Shown piece after piece: positions 30,457 through 35,786 of a stretch of DNA of 64,000 bases. The stretch is from Lytechinus variegatus (Eukaryota; Echinodermata; Echinoidea; Temnopleuroida; Toxopneustidae), in assembly GCF_018143015.1 (NCBI RefSeq), contig NC_054758.1, forward strand, positions 4,268,501-4,332,500. Direction: 5' to 3'. The notes beneath the pieces are model-generated. The model was given only the letters and a program-made list of their open reading frames with translations. It made no database searches and was not told the DNA's origin. How positions within the stretch are numbered: the first letter of the stretch is position 1; every line of letters begins with the position of its first letter. Made by a program: the position numbers and the translations under genes.

Positions 30457-33400
30457 AATGATGATGATGATAATGGAGATGATGATGATGATGATGATAA
30501 TGATGGTGATGATAATGTTGATGATGAAGACGATGATGATGATGATGATGATGATGGAGATGATGATGGTGATGATGGAGATGAAGATGATGGAAGATGA
30601 AGATGATGGTGGTGGTGGTAATGATGGTGGGGCTGATGATAATGATGATCATGAAGATTATGATGACAATGTTTCTGATGATGGTGATGGTGATGTTGGG
30701 GTTACATACAAAAAGAAAAATCATGTTGTTGGTAATGCTCATGTGGAAATTGATTGATAATACAAGGGAAGATATGATCACAATGATGCCGATTCTCATG
30801 GCAAAGCCCATTTTATCTATCTCGGTAAAATGCTGAGAGTTTAAGCTCCGTGGTTATGAAATGTTGATAATGGCAGTAACCTGACTGCACACACCAGACA
30901 AAACTACAAACAAAATCATCAAGAATATCATTACAAATGCTTTCATTTTGCAGACCAAATGTGAACACTACTGGCCATCATCACAAGAACCCGAAATTTA
31001 TGGCAACGTAACAGTCACCCTCATCGGAAGTAGCCAGAGCGATGACTTCATCGAACGCACGTTACTCTTAGAAAAGGTAAGAGATGGTCTTAGTGTTACC
31101 ATTATTTGTAAAGATGCAGAAACTAGCTGTTTACCTCAAAGATATAATAGCTGGATTTATGTAGCTCTTTTTGCTCTGAGGAGAGTTGCTATTATTACCT
31201 CAACTTTAGCTCGAGCTTCCAGTTTTTCAATGGTGCTCGTTGCATTCAAGGCATTAGTCCTACCAGGTACCTATTCACCTCACCTGGGTGGATAGCAGCA
31301 CACCGTGAAAGAAATTATTGCTGAATAAAAACATGCCATGGCTAGGATTCGAACCCACGACCCTATTGTTTGAAAGGCAATAGTCAGAAACACTAGACCA
31401 TGAAGCACCCAGATACATGGTGTGCTGTTAAAAACTCTAGCACCAGCAATCAAATAATTGATTCTTTTTGTTTTGCTCTTGTCCCTTGAATGCTCTAGAG
31501 CTGATAAGAGTAGCTGTGTTAAAGCTGGGGTAAAATTATGCAGCCCCAAACCTCTGGATATTGTATTGATATATAATCATTGAAATCTGTATTTGTTTTT
31601 TTAATCAGTATGCAATTTACTTGCACTCAAATTTGTAAAATGTGGATAATTTTAATATATATACCATTTATCGGTCTATTTGTTTTCCCCCCTTCCCAAC
31701 AGGAGGGCTCAGAGCGCACAGTAACTCACTACCAGTATCTTGCCTGGACCGATCATGGCGTCCCAGCATCTACCACCCCTCTTATCAGGCTACTCCGTCA
31801 GGTCAAGGTCACGAGACAGGAAGACGAGGCACCGCCCGGTCCGATCGTCGTCCACTGCAGGTAGGCTTGTCCATCGATACCTCGTAGGGAAAAAGTCGAA
31901 GTCAGTCTCTCCCCTCAAGGCCGGCAAAAACCGGCCTTGACCTTGGGGCCGAGTCACGTGTACAAACTCTACAGGACCAGGGGGTGTTTCACAAAGATTT
32001 AAGTGTGACTTAGAGTCATGATTAAACGACAGCGCGCTCATGTTGTCTAACGCATAATCTGATTGATGGATATATGTCTGTGCTCGTCCCATGCACACGA
32101 TCTAGCCAATGCATTGATGCGTTATGTACTGCACGCAACAGAACTTCACATGCGACATGAGGTCACATGTTTTGGAACATCCACCTGGTTTTCTCTAATA
32201 GCCTTGTGCTTCCATCCCAGTACCTCCATTTGTACACCCTTCTCCATTTCTTCCTCCACCCTTCTCCATTTCTTCCTCATAGTCTTCACTTTTATCCCTA
32301 TAGACCTAATGCATTGACGTCAGTGCTTCCATCCCTATAGACCTAATGCATTGACGTCAGTGCTTCCATCCCAGTACCTCCATTTGTACACCCTTCTCCA
32401 TTTCTTCCTCCTTGTCTTCACTTTTATCCCTATAGACCTAATGCATTGACGTCAGTGCTTCCATCCCAGTACCTCCATTTCTTCCTTCTTGTCTTCACTT
32501 TTATCCCTATAGACCTAATGCATTGACGTCAGTGCTTCCATCCCAGTACCTCCATTTCTTCTTGTCTTCACTTTTATCCCTATAGACCTAATGCATTGAC
32601 GTCAGTGCTTCCATCCCAGTACCTCCATTCGTACACCCTTCTCCATTTCTTCCTCCTTGTCTTCACTTTTATCCCTATAGACCTAATGCATTGACGTCAG
32701 TGCTTCCATCCCTATAGACCTAATGCATTGACGTCAGTGCTTCCATCCCAGTACCTCCATTTCTTCCTTCTTGTCTTCACTTTTATCCCTATAGACCTAA
32801 TGCATTGACGTCAGTGCTTCCATCCCAGTACCTCCATTCGTACACCCTTCTCCATTTCTTCCTCCTAGTCTTCACTTTTATCCCTATAGACCTAATGCAT
32901 TGATGTCAGTGCTTCCATCCCAGTACCTCCATTTGTACACCTTTCTCCATTTCTTCCTCCTTGTCTTCACTTTTATCCCTATAGACCTAATGCATTGACG
33001 TCAGTGCTTCCATCCTAGTACCTCCATTCATACACCCTTCTCCATTTCTTCCTCCTAGTCTTCATTTTTATCCCTATAGACCTAATGCATTGATGTCAGT
33101 GCTTCCATCCCAGTACCTCCATTCGTACACCCTTCTCCATTTCTTCCTCCTAGTCTTCACTTTTATTCCTATAGTCCTTATGCATTGACGTCATCATGTT
33201 GTTGTCATCTTAGAGGCTGAAGTCATTCCCTTGTAGTCTTCTATGAATAGTGGCACAGACAAGTTCTCTGACTGTTGCCATAGTAACAACCAGAGACATG
33301 TGCTTCTCAGCCAGTCTGATGACCTTATGCAATGACGTTGTCTCGCCACCTTCTTAGAGAGGCTGAATCAATTGCCTTGCATGCATTGGTGATCAGCAGC

Positions 33401-34443
33401 TGGCGCATCTCTGACAGCTCTGTCTATGTGTATTCCTATATCCTCTGTGGGAGGGCACTATAAGATATAATGTTATATGTATAAGGTCTATTTAGATCTG
33501 TATTCATTTATTTTTATGTGCACTTAATGTCAGTTACACTCAATATGGTGTATTTTTTATTCTCAGCTCAATTGGATCTATGTACATGTATATGTTGCCA
33601 GGAGGAGAGTAAGAATTAGAATACATACAAACACAGATATCAGACAAAATGTTAATGAATGAATCAAGTCTTTCTTTAGAAGAAATGAGGTGTCAAATTG
33701 GTTGGTAATGCACAAAAATCACGAAATTTTGAATTGGTAGTTTATGGAATTTATCAGCACACATCTTGGAGAGTAGTTTATCTTTGAAGCCACAATAGAA
33801 ATCTCTTTTGAAGATTTCAAAATTGCTAATGCATAAGCATTTCAGTTATTCATTTGCAATTCTTATTTCTTTCTCATGTTTGTTGTATTGTAGTGCTGGT
33901 GTTGGAAGGACTGGAACATTTATCGCTGCTGACATGCTGATGGACACCATCCGACATTCTGCTTCGGATTACATCGATGTCGCTGGTACGGTAGCCAAGC
34001 TCAGGGAGCAGAGAGCCCTCTTGGTCCAAACACTGGTAAGGGGTTCTTGATGATGATGAGGAGGATGATGATGGTGGTGGTGGTAATGATGATGATGGTG
34101 ATGATGGTGATAATGCTGATGATGATGACTATGATTAAGATGATGATGGATGATGATTATGACTATGATGATGATGATGCTTATGATGACTGATTATGAT
34201 GATGGATGATGATGATGATTTGATTTTGATAACGACAGCGACGATGATGATGATGATGATGATGTGGTGGTGGTGTTAATGACAATGAAAATAAGAATGA
34301 TGTTGATGATTATTAAAATGGTGTTGAGGATAATTATTATAATCTTGTGTTTGTTTTATCTTTTTGTTATATTCCTCTTACAGTACCAATACATCTACCT
34401 CCACCATACTGTGGACTCAATGATAAAAGAGGGTTTAGAATGA
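1..34443 (+). CDS. Receptor-type tyrosine phosphatase, R3-like, 5'-truncated (32 exons)
   Basis: Single-pass membrane phosphatase that removes phosphate from tyrosines. Spliced order: 14 FN3 domains (first partial), a membrane-proximal module, a transmembrane helix, a cytoplasmic linker and one PTP domain of about 259 residues. The exons listed separately sum to 5485 nt (about 1828 codons) and splice with matching phases at every junction except inside FN3 domain 5. PTP hallmarks are present: [26 protein letters not shown] with [24 protein letters not shown], and the Q-loop region [11 protein letters not shown]. One catalytic domain plus a long FN3 ectodomain fits the R3 class (PTPRB, J, H, O, Q). 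The YQTTP...FTVG...CDPDD...YCNG membrane-proximal pattern most resembles PTPRB/PTPRQ. The signal peptide and first domains lie upstream of the window. I cannot say which vertebrate gene is the orthologue. Confidence 0.93.
628..735. repeat. (AGT)n microsatellite
   Basis: About 100 bp of nearly pure AGT/GTA triplets in the first intron seen. It creates a spurious poly-Thr ORF on the minus strand. Confidence 0.95.
971..1240 (+). CDS. RPTP exon: FN3 domain 2
   Basis: Complete FN3 domain in one exon of 270 nt. Acceptor TATCCAG, donor C|GTAAGTG, phase 1 at both ends. Core Trp in INWEAP, then [16 protein letters not shown] in place of the L-x-P-G-x-x-Y turn. Starts [10 protein letters not shown]. 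Confidence 0.9.
1683..1972 (+). mobile_element. tRNA-derived SINE, copy 1
   Basis: The head has a tRNA-like A box (TGGCCCAGTGGATTAGTC) and B box (GGTTCGAATCC). The body contains CCTTCAGCAAGAAATT, CTGCACTCAACCCAGGTGAG and GTAAATGGGTACCTGGCAGG. The tail contains GAGCGCTATATAAGCA. Nine copies of this family lie in the window. It sits in the intron after FN3 domain 2. Confidence 0.85.
2120..2670 (+). repeat. Interrupted tandem repeat (CCATGTCTAAGGATTTTC)
   Basis: Five copies of C-CATGTCTAAGGATTTTC-like units about 30-36 bp apart (near 2141, 2170, 2565, 2597, 2630), split by unrelated sequence that includes a TA microsatellite at 2261-2281. Confidence 0.6.
2826..3070 (+). repeat. Tandem copies of the FN3-3 splice acceptor and exon start
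   Basis: Four copies of a unit containing CCATGTGTAG followed by TCCCACCTGCAGAACTTCAT, at about 2820, 2887, 2950 and 3022; the last is the real acceptor and exon. In copy 2 the AG reads GTGAAG. Copies 3 and 4 also share TTTAACTATAATCATTTACA. Confidence 0.85.
3032..3310 (+). CDS. RPTP exon: FN3 domain 3
   Basis: One-exon FN3 domain of 279 nt, phase 1-1. It begins [12 protein letters not shown], has the core Trp in SIAWGTD and the turn [12 protein letters not shown], and ends at ACA A|GTAAGT. Its acceptor (CATGTGTAG) is the last of four similar acceptor-plus-exon-start copies lying in tandem just upstream. Confidence 0.92.
3378..3801. mobile_element. Possible inverted-repeat element
   Basis: Left ATCCCCAAGTCTGCGCACC and right GTGCGCAGACAAGGGGGACT are inverted. 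A third CCCCATGTCTGCGCACCC lies inside near 3575. Boundaries are uncertain. Confidence 0.45.
4690..4935 (+). mobile_element. tRNA-derived SINE, copy 2
   Basis: Same family: GTGGTTTAGTGGTTCTGGCT, AGAGTCGTGGGATCAAATGC (decayed B box), CCTTCAGCAAGAAATTTATC and GGTGAGGTGAATGGGTATCG. It directly abuts the element at 4939-5645. Confidence 0.8.
4939..5645 (+). mobile_element. MITE-like element, family A, copy 1
   Basis: Ends are inverted: ATAAGCCAGTTCGTAG on the left, CTACGAACTGGTCTATT on the right. Two other copies are at 45839-46448 and 55957-56411. This copy carries extra sequence at about 5030-5290. Its right end lies about 13 bases before the FN3 domain 4 exon. Confidence 0.75.
5659..5940 (+). 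CDS. RPTP exon: FN3 domain 4
   Basis: One-exon FN3 domain of 282 nt, phase 1-1: [10 protein letters not shown] ... [17 protein letters not shown] ... ending ACT C|GTAAGT. The usual LTPGT turn is degenerate ([10 protein letters not shown]). The acceptor TACTTCAG lies about 13 bases beyond the end of an inverted-repeat element (4939-5645), so the element probably provides the branch-point region. Confidence 0.88.
6283..6883. mobile_element. TTAA-flanked foldback MITE, family B, copy 1
   Basis: 601 bp, TTAA at each end, ends TTAAAGGGGAATCCAACC and GGCTGGATTCCCCTTTAA. Inner arms are also inverted (AAGAAAGTTATGAATTTT against CAGCTATAACTTTCTTAT). Confidence 0.85.
7111..7204 (+). CDS. RPTP exon: FN3 domain 5, first half
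   Basis: A 94-nt exon (acceptor CTTTACAG, donor AG|GTAAGT) encoding [13 protein letters not shown] ... NPTGSWS. It starts in phase 1 and ends in phase 2, cutting the domain in the B-C loop. The position and phase match the split in FN3 domain 7. Confidence 0.75.
7537..7625. mobile_element. Truncated copy of family C element
   Basis: TTAACCCTAAATCTCCCGGG, TATTTTGATTTTTGTCATTC, the G-run and GCATTATGGCC match the left end of 18476-19238. The right end is missing. Confidence 0.75.
7924..8116 (+). CDS. RPTP exon: FN3 domain 5, second half, with apparent frameshift
   Basis: Continuing from the phase 2 donor at 7204, the frame reads [19 protein letters not shown] and meets TGA at 7982-7984. The rest of a normal FN3 domain ([20 protein letters not shown]) continues in the frame of 7981 and ends phase 1 at ACA G|GTAAG. 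That second frame has TAG at 7963-7965, so neither frame spans the exon. The two half-exons total 287 nt, one short of the 288 that would keep frame. This is either a missing base in the assembly or a real -1 mutation. Confidence 0.65.
8157..8395. mobile_element. Foldback MITE, family D, copy 1
   Basis: GGGCCTCGTCTTTCAAAGAG at the left, then TTGCGATTGATTGATCAATC. The body has TATGATGTATATTCATG and CTTTGTTTACAAAGAACATT, the right end ATAGAGTCACGATTGATTGA. Confidence 0.72.
8562..8846 (+). CDS. RPTP exon: FN3 domain 6
   Basis: One-exon FN3 domain of 285 nt, phase 1-1: [13 protein letters not shown], core Trp in [24 protein letters not shown] in place of the PG turn, ending GCA G|GTAGG. The domain has no internal stop. 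Confidence 0.92.
9786..10042. mobile_element. Foldback MITE, family D, copy 2
   Basis: TCTTACAAAGAATTGCGATT ... GAGATTGATTGGATCAAGTG, TAACTCTTTGACGGGG. Shares TATGATGTATATTCATAC and CTCTTTGTTTACTAAGGAGA with copy 1. Confidence 0.75.
10437..10521 (+). CDS. RPTP exon: FN3 domain 7, first half
   Basis: An 85-nt exon after [32 protein letters not shown], ending GAT GA|GTAAGT in phase 2. Too short to stand out as an ORF. It is supported by the core Trp and by in-frame joining to 12362. Confidence 0.85.
12362..12525 (+). CDS. RPTP exon: FN3 domain 7, second half
   Basis: A 164-nt exon: [10 protein letters not shown] ... [16 protein letters not shown], ending ACA C|GTAAGT in phase 1. The two halves sum to 249 nt (83 codons), so the domain is in frame. 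It is the shortest FN3 of the series. Confidence 0.88.
12641..13247. mobile_element. TTAA-flanked foldback MITE, family B, copy 2
   Basis: 607 bp: TTAAAGGCCAAGTCCACCTC ... GGGATGTACTTGTCCTTTAA. Arms include AAAATCGGATGTAAAATAAG against TTATTTTACATCCGATTTTG. A GATGTCA motif lies near the middle on both arms. Confidence 0.87.
13728..13815. repeat. Degenerate TTCAA repeat
   Basis: Runs of TTCAACTTCAATTC and TTCAATTTCAATTC type units in the intron before FN3 domain 8. Confidence 0.75.
13931..14110. repeat. Two-copy tandem duplication, about 88 bp
   Basis: ACATTTGAATGAATAGAGCC, TACAGTATCTTCTAAGCTAG, TTTTGCAAAGTGCTTTAGTG is followed by a second copy with a few substitutions. Confidence 0.85.
14237..14475 (+). 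mobile_element. tRNA-derived SINE, copy 3 (divergent)
   Basis: B box GAGTTCGAATCCCACCACAG, then TCCACCCAGGTGTAGTAAAT, GGGTACCCGG, GCCGTGCTAAAGCCGGGGTA and GCAGTGCTTAGAAACATTTG. It ends about 100 bases before the FN3 domain 8 exon. Confidence 0.75.
14578..14835 (+). CDS. RPTP exon: FN3 domain 8
   Basis: One-exon FN3 of 258 nt, phase 1-1: [49 protein letters not shown], ending GCA A|GTGAGT. Canonical in every strand. Confidence 0.94.
14990..15295. repeat. (GAT)n microsatellite after FN3 domain 8
   Basis: GAT/ATG triplets with a pure core at about 15095-15135. It starts about 155 bases after the exon end. Confidence 0.92.
15444..15740 (+). CDS. RPTP exon: FN3 domain 9
   Basis: One-exon FN3 of 297 nt, phase 1-1, the longest of the series: [46 protein letters not shown], ending CTA G|GTGAGA. 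The C-C' region is extended and charged ([13 protein letters not shown]). Confidence 0.92.
15951..16231 (-). mobile_element. tRNA-derived SINE, copy 4
   Basis: Minus orientation: tail TATATAGCGCATATCACTGC first, then CCTGCCAGGTACCCACTTAA, and the tRNA-like head last (GGGATTCAAACCCACGACCC, AATCCACTGGCCCACAACG). Very similar to copy 1. Confidence 0.85.
16625..16663. repeat. 39-bp near-perfect hairpin
   Basis: TGGCTCAAACTTACCCCATA pairs with the following TATGGGGCAAGTTGAGCCA. A further GTGGCTCAACTTACCCC copy lies at about 16602, so this is part of a small repeat. Confidence 0.75.
17075..17200. repeat. Tandem duplication with GAGTCCACT palindromes
   Basis: Two copies of about 62 bp (ATGCTATTTTACTCATGAGT, CCACTGTTTGAATTAATGAG, TCCACTCGTCAGTGGACTCA). 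Each ends in an AGTCCACT..AGTGGACT palindrome. Confidence 0.85.
17306..17593 (+). CDS. RPTP exon: FN3 domain 10
   Basis: One-exon FN3 of 288 nt, phase 1-1: [49 protein letters not shown], ending ACC T|GTGAGT. GC-richer than its introns. Confidence 0.93.
17688..17840 (+). mobile_element. Second tRNA-derived SINE type or tRNA pseudogene
   Basis: TGGCTCAGTTGGTAGAGCGT is a clear A box and GGGAGTTCAAACTT a weak B box. The acceptor and T stems do not pair, so it is not a working tRNA. The sequence after it (CAAAGACTTTAAAAGATTGG) looks like a SINE body. Confidence 0.55.
18476..19238. mobile_element. TTAA-flanked foldback element, family C
   Basis: 763 bp, TTAA at each end: TTAACCCTAAATCTCCCGG ... 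CCCGGGAGAATTAGGGTTAA. Just inside each end is a G-run/C-run pair around CATTATGGCC. Confidence 0.85.
19434..19574 (+). CDS. RPTP exon: FN3 domain 11, first half
   Basis: A 141-nt exon: [20 protein letters not shown] with core Trp in LSWDDP, ending ACA T|GTAAGT in phase 1. The split falls in the C'-E loop, unlike domains 5 and 7. Confidence 0.9.
19590..19705 (+). repeat. 21-bp minisatellite inside FN3 domain 11
   Basis: Five copies of TCTTTGCAATTTGAAATTTAC (one unit 22 bp) plus a partial unit fill most of the 161-bp intron. The 21-bp length produces spurious ORFs on both strands. Confidence 0.92.
19736..19873 (+). CDS. RPTP exon: FN3 domain 11, second half
   Basis: A 138-nt exon: [20 protein letters not shown], ending ATG A|GTGAGT in phase 1. 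With the previous exon it makes 279 nt. The intron between them is only 161 bp and is mostly a 21-bp tandem repeat. Confidence 0.9.
20439..20723 (+). CDS. RPTP exon: FN3 domain 12
   Basis: One-exon FN3 of 285 nt, phase 1-1: [55 protein letters not shown], ending ACA A|GTAAGT. Confidence 0.94.
21478..21617 (+). CDS. RPTP exon: FN3 domain 13, first half
   Basis: A 140-nt exon: [20 protein letters not shown] ... [17 protein letters not shown], ending AGC|GTAAGT in phase 0. Followed at once by a long ATA/GAT microsatellite. Confidence 0.88.
21680..22035. repeat. (ATA/GAT)n microsatellite inside FN3 domain 13
   Basis: About 350 bp of AT-rich GATAAT/ATAATA triplets, starting about 60 bases after the donor at 21617. 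Confidence 0.93.
22279..22408 (+). CDS. RPTP exon: FN3 domain 13, second half
   Basis: A 130-nt exon starting phase 0 after [27 protein letters not shown] ..., ending ACC A|GTAAGT in phase 1. The halves sum to 270 nt, in frame. Confidence 0.88.
22800..22945. repeat. TGAA/GATT tetranucleotide tract
   Basis: A TA run, then TGAA, CGATCGAT, TGAT and GTGA repeats in order, ending about 40 bases before the FN3 domain 14 exon. Confidence 0.9.
22983..23131 (+). CDS. RPTP exon: FN3 domain 14, first half
   Basis: A 149-nt exon: [40 protein letters not shown], ending ACA CCG|GTAATA in phase 0. The split lies at the same place and phase as in domain 13. Confidence 0.9.
23640..23905 (-). mobile_element. 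tRNA-derived SINE, copy 5
   Basis: Minus orientation: TTATATAGCGCACATATCCA, CCTGCCGGTAACCATTTACC, GAGTGCAGCACAATGTGGAT, and head CCTAACCACTAGACCACGAC. It lies in the intron splitting FN3 domain 14. Confidence 0.82.
24271..24433 (+). CDS. RPTP exon: FN3 domain 14, second half
   Basis: A 163-nt exon after [21 protein letters not shown] ... [18 protein letters not shown], ending ACC G|GTAAAT in phase 1. The halves sum to 312 nt (104 codons). Confidence 0.9.
24475..24595. repeat. GTGA/GGAT/GATT tetranucleotide tract
   Basis: GTGAGTGAGTGA, then GATGGATGGATG, then GATTGATTG, in the intron before the membrane-proximal module. The GTGAGT units mimic splice donors. Confidence 0.88.
24747..24890 (+). 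CDS. RPTP exon: membrane-proximal module, part 1
   Basis: A 144-nt exon: [20 protein letters not shown] ... [17 protein letters not shown], phase 1-1. The hydrophobic IAFFAVIV strand followed by a charged turn is typical of the divergent last extracellular domain of R3 phosphatases. Confidence 0.87.
25347..25569 (+). CDS. RPTP exon: membrane-proximal module, part 2
   Basis: A 223-nt exon: [18 protein letters not shown] ... [20 protein letters not shown], ending TAC AG|GTAATA in phase 2. PAYQTTP, FTVG, C-D-P-D-D and Y-C-N-G form a block shared with PTPRB/PTPRQ-like receptors. The two Cys could form a disulfide. Confidence 0.92.
25755..26120. repeat. (ATC)n microsatellite
   Basis: About 360 bp of CAT/ATC triplets between membrane-proximal exons. 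It gives His-rich and Met/Ile-rich spurious ORFs. Confidence 0.93.
26273..26343 (+). CDS. RPTP exon: membrane-proximal module, part 3
   Basis: A 71-nt exon: [20 protein letters not shown] followed by PIRT, entering in phase 2 and leaving in phase 1 at ACA G|GTATGT. It supplies the last strands before the membrane. Confidence 0.9.
26639..26732 (+). CDS. RPTP exon: transmembrane helix
   Basis: A 94-nt exon after TTTTCAG: DPDRGI, then about 25 apolar residues ([20 protein letters not shown]...), ending TG|GTAAGT in phase 2. The next exon supplies Cys-Cys-Gly-Lys, a likely palmitoylated stop-transfer. Confidence 0.93.
26835..27150 (+). mobile_element. tRNA-derived SINE, copy 6 (divergent)
   Basis: Head GGGGCATCGTGGGGTAACGG and TTCTGACTCTCGCCTTGTAA, CACTCTCCACCCTGGTGTTA, tail TGTATAGCGCTTAGAGACAT. 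It lies in the intron after the transmembrane exon. Confidence 0.75.
27210..27461 (+). CDS. RPTP exon: cytoplasmic Asn/Gly-rich linker
   Basis: A 252-nt exon encoding an unusual juxtamembrane linker: acidic PDDELYDDG, then repeated N-G dipeptides ([15 protein letters not shown]), then [18 protein letters not shown]. It enters and leaves in phase 2. The linker is low-complexity and probably disordered. Its tyrosines are candidate phosphorylation sites; that is inference. Confidence 0.88.
28080..28161 (+). CDS. RPTP exon: PTP domain approach helix
   Basis: An 82-nt exon: [28 protein letters not shown], ending AAT|GTAAGT in phase 0. It matches the HVRxLKANN-xGFSEEYE-like segment just before the PTP domain in R3 receptors. 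Confidence 0.9.
28934..29024 (+). CDS. RPTP exon: PTP domain, KNRY motif
   Basis: A 91-nt exon: [30 protein letters not shown], ending CCT T|GTAAGT in phase 1. KNRYxNILP is the first conserved PTP motif and starts the phosphotyrosine recognition loop. Confidence 0.95.
29345..29640. repeat. Degenerate GAATTGAA repeat
   Basis: About 290 bp of GAATTGAAGTGAA-type units running up to the acceptor of the DYINASYI exon. Confidence 0.85.
29655..29722 (+). CDS. RPTP exon: PTP domain, DYINASYI motif
   Basis: A 68-nt exon: [23 protein letters not shown], ending CAG|GTAAAT in phase 0. Too short for an ORF scan. Identified from the conserved D-Y-I-N-A-S and in-frame joins on both sides. Confidence 0.95.
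30220..30354 (+). CDS. RPTP exon: PTP domain, ASQGPLPNT / DFW motif
   Basis: A 135-nt phase 0-0 exon: [39 protein letters not shown]. Near-invariant PTP core strand and helix. Confidence 0.96.
30410..30700. repeat. (GAT)n microsatellite in a PTP-domain intron
   Basis: GATGAT tract starting about 60 bases after the donor at 30354. Confidence 0.93.
30954..31076 (+). CDS. RPTP exon: PTP domain, KCEHYWP motif
   Basis: A 123-nt phase 0-0 exon: [20 protein letters not shown] ... [14 protein letters not shown]-x-x-Y-W-P is conserved in active PTP domains. Confidence 0.96.
31185..31550 (-). mobile_element. tRNA-derived SINE, copy 7
   Basis: Minus orientation: TAGCTCGAGCTTCCAGTTTT, CAGGTACCTATTCACCTCAC, CCATGGCTAGGATTCGAACC and ACACTAGACCATGAAGCACC. 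The tRNA-like head ends near 31412; flanking sequence to 31550 may be part of the insertion. It lies in a PTP-domain intron. Confidence 0.75.
31703..31860 (+). CDS. RPTP exon: PTP domain, WPD loop and catalytic Cys
   Basis: A 158-nt exon: [20 protein letters not shown] ... PPGPIVVHC, ending TGC AG|GTAGG in phase 2. The general-acid loop reads W-T-D-H-G-V-P, with Thr instead of the usual Pro and Asp kept. The exon ends directly after the catalytic Cys, so the P-loop is completed only after splicing to 33894. Reading through the donor would meet TAG at once. Confidence 0.95.
31979..32110. mobile_element. Left part of the GGGGGTGTTTCAC MITE family
   Basis: GGGGGTGTTTCACAAAGATT followed by TAAGTGTGACTTAGAGTCAT matches the left arm of 36872-37083. 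No right arm is found. Confidence 0.6.
32190..33195 (+). repeat. Minisatellite with TGACGTCA in nearly every unit
   Basis: Units of 95 bp with shorter 37-, 73- and 77-bp forms: CTATAGACCTAATGCATTGA, CGTCAGTGCTTCCATCCCAG, TACCTCCATTTGTACACCC. Perfect TGACGTCA at 32315, 32352, 32447, 32524, 32597, 32692, 32729, 32806, 32996 and 33186; TGATGTCA at 32901 and 33091. It lies in the intron that divides the PTP signature. Confidence 0.93.
33196..33480 (+). repeat. Dispersed repeat, copy 1
   Basis: AGTGGCACAGACAAG, CCATAGTAACAACCAGAGA and TATTCCTATATCCTCTGTGG recur in inverted form at 51960-52215. It follows the TGACGTCA array and shares its ATGCATTGACGTCA start. Confidence 0.75.
33894..34035 (+). 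CDS. RPTP exon: PTP domain, P-loop SAGVGRTG
   Basis: A 142-nt exon after TATTGTAG: (S)[20 protein letters not shown] ... [14 protein letters not shown], ending CTG|GTAAGG in phase 0. It carries the P-loop Arg and Thr and the start of the Q-loop. Confidence 0.96.
34047..34330. repeat. (GAT)n microsatellite in the last intron
   Basis: Begins about 12 bases after the donor at 34035 and fills most of the 348-bp intron. Confidence 0.93.
34384..34443 (+). CDS. RPTP last coding exon
   Basis: Sixty bases: [19 protein letters not shown] then TGA. It ends about 15 residues after the Q-loop helix, so there is no second PTP domain and almost no tail. The acceptor is CTCTTACAG. Confidence 0.93.
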   Translation, partial: YQYIYLHHTVDSMIKEGLE

Positions 34444-34540
34444 TGGAACATGACTGCCCTGGCTTCCACAACGTAACCTGACATTTCACATGGTTTTATC
34501 GCTTCAATCTTGCATCCAGCAACACATTAAAATATAATAC

Positions 34541-34546
34541 AATAAA
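34541..34546 (+). other. Candidate polyadenylation signal for the RPTP gene
   Basis: AATAAA 98 bases after the stop codon. Other AATAAA sites occur further on (for example near 35614), so the used site is not decided by sequence alone. Confidence 0.35.
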
Positions 34547-35786
34547 ACTTAATGAGAATGTGAAATAATTATATTAATATTCTGTTTCTGTGTAGCGATC
34601 CATACACTGAAATTTCTTCTTGAAGAGCTTTACAGATACAGTGTATATTACATTTTTGTCAAATTTTGCCATTTGAAATTAAAATGTCTTTCATTTACTG
34701 TCTTTCCTAAAAACAGTTGTCTTCCATGTCAATTGTATTGAACATTACATCGAATTGCGATGTAAAAAGCAGATACGTGTATATTTCAATTTGCCAATTA
34801 ATCTGAATCAAAATGTCTTTCTTTGCCCGTCTTTCTTCAAAGGAGTGATATTCCATATTCTTTCTTTTTTAGTAATTGCATAAATATTTATACTTTCATT
34901 GTGTACATGTATGTTTTAAAGTTGGTCTATGGATTAATTTGTTAGTCAGGACCTTTCAATTATGCAATGGGGCATTGCATATATTCATCCAATTTTGTTA
35001 TGTGTACTACCTTTTTGCATCTTTTTACTTTTTTTATCTTGTAAAAAATACAAAATGCAATGAAACACTCTTCTATTGTGCATTTTTATACTGATATACT
35101 CCTATTGTACCCGCATTTATTTTTGTTTTAATACCTGTTCATATTGTGTATGTGCTGGATAATGTTATGAACCTATATATTCTCTTTTCTCTTTAAGTCA
35201 TATCTAGAATGTAGTATTTATATGTTCTTATTTCTGTTATGAGGTGAAGGGATAATTCATGTGTTATTCTTTTTTTCCTTTATTGTTAGTTGTTTTGAAG
35301 GTCCAATACATTCCTTTCATACCAAGCATGTATCTTTCCTGTTTTGTTATTAATCTTGTTCAATGAACAGTATCGACCATTGAGAAAAATTGATAATTTT
35401 AAAAAGAACAGTACTTTTTCCCCAAATATCTCTTCTACTTCAGACTGAGATATACTGCATGCTGAGAAGTGAATAGATAATTATTGTGGGTAATGAATTT
35501 CAATTAGTAGGAAATGAAAAACAGTTATGATATATGTTTACAAAGCATGAACTTAATTCAGTTTATGTCTGTTAATGACAAGCTCATTATCACTAATAAT
35601 ACAATGCATGGTAATAAATAAATTTAAAATTTAACATGTGTACGTAAATATATTGAAGTATGCTTGAGTCGAGTCTTGATGCATACGTATATGCCATTAG
35701 TTTGTGAAAATATGTTCATTTACCAAAATAGATTGATATTTTAAATGAAGCATTTTTAAGTATTTTACTGAAAAAAATGTTTTATG

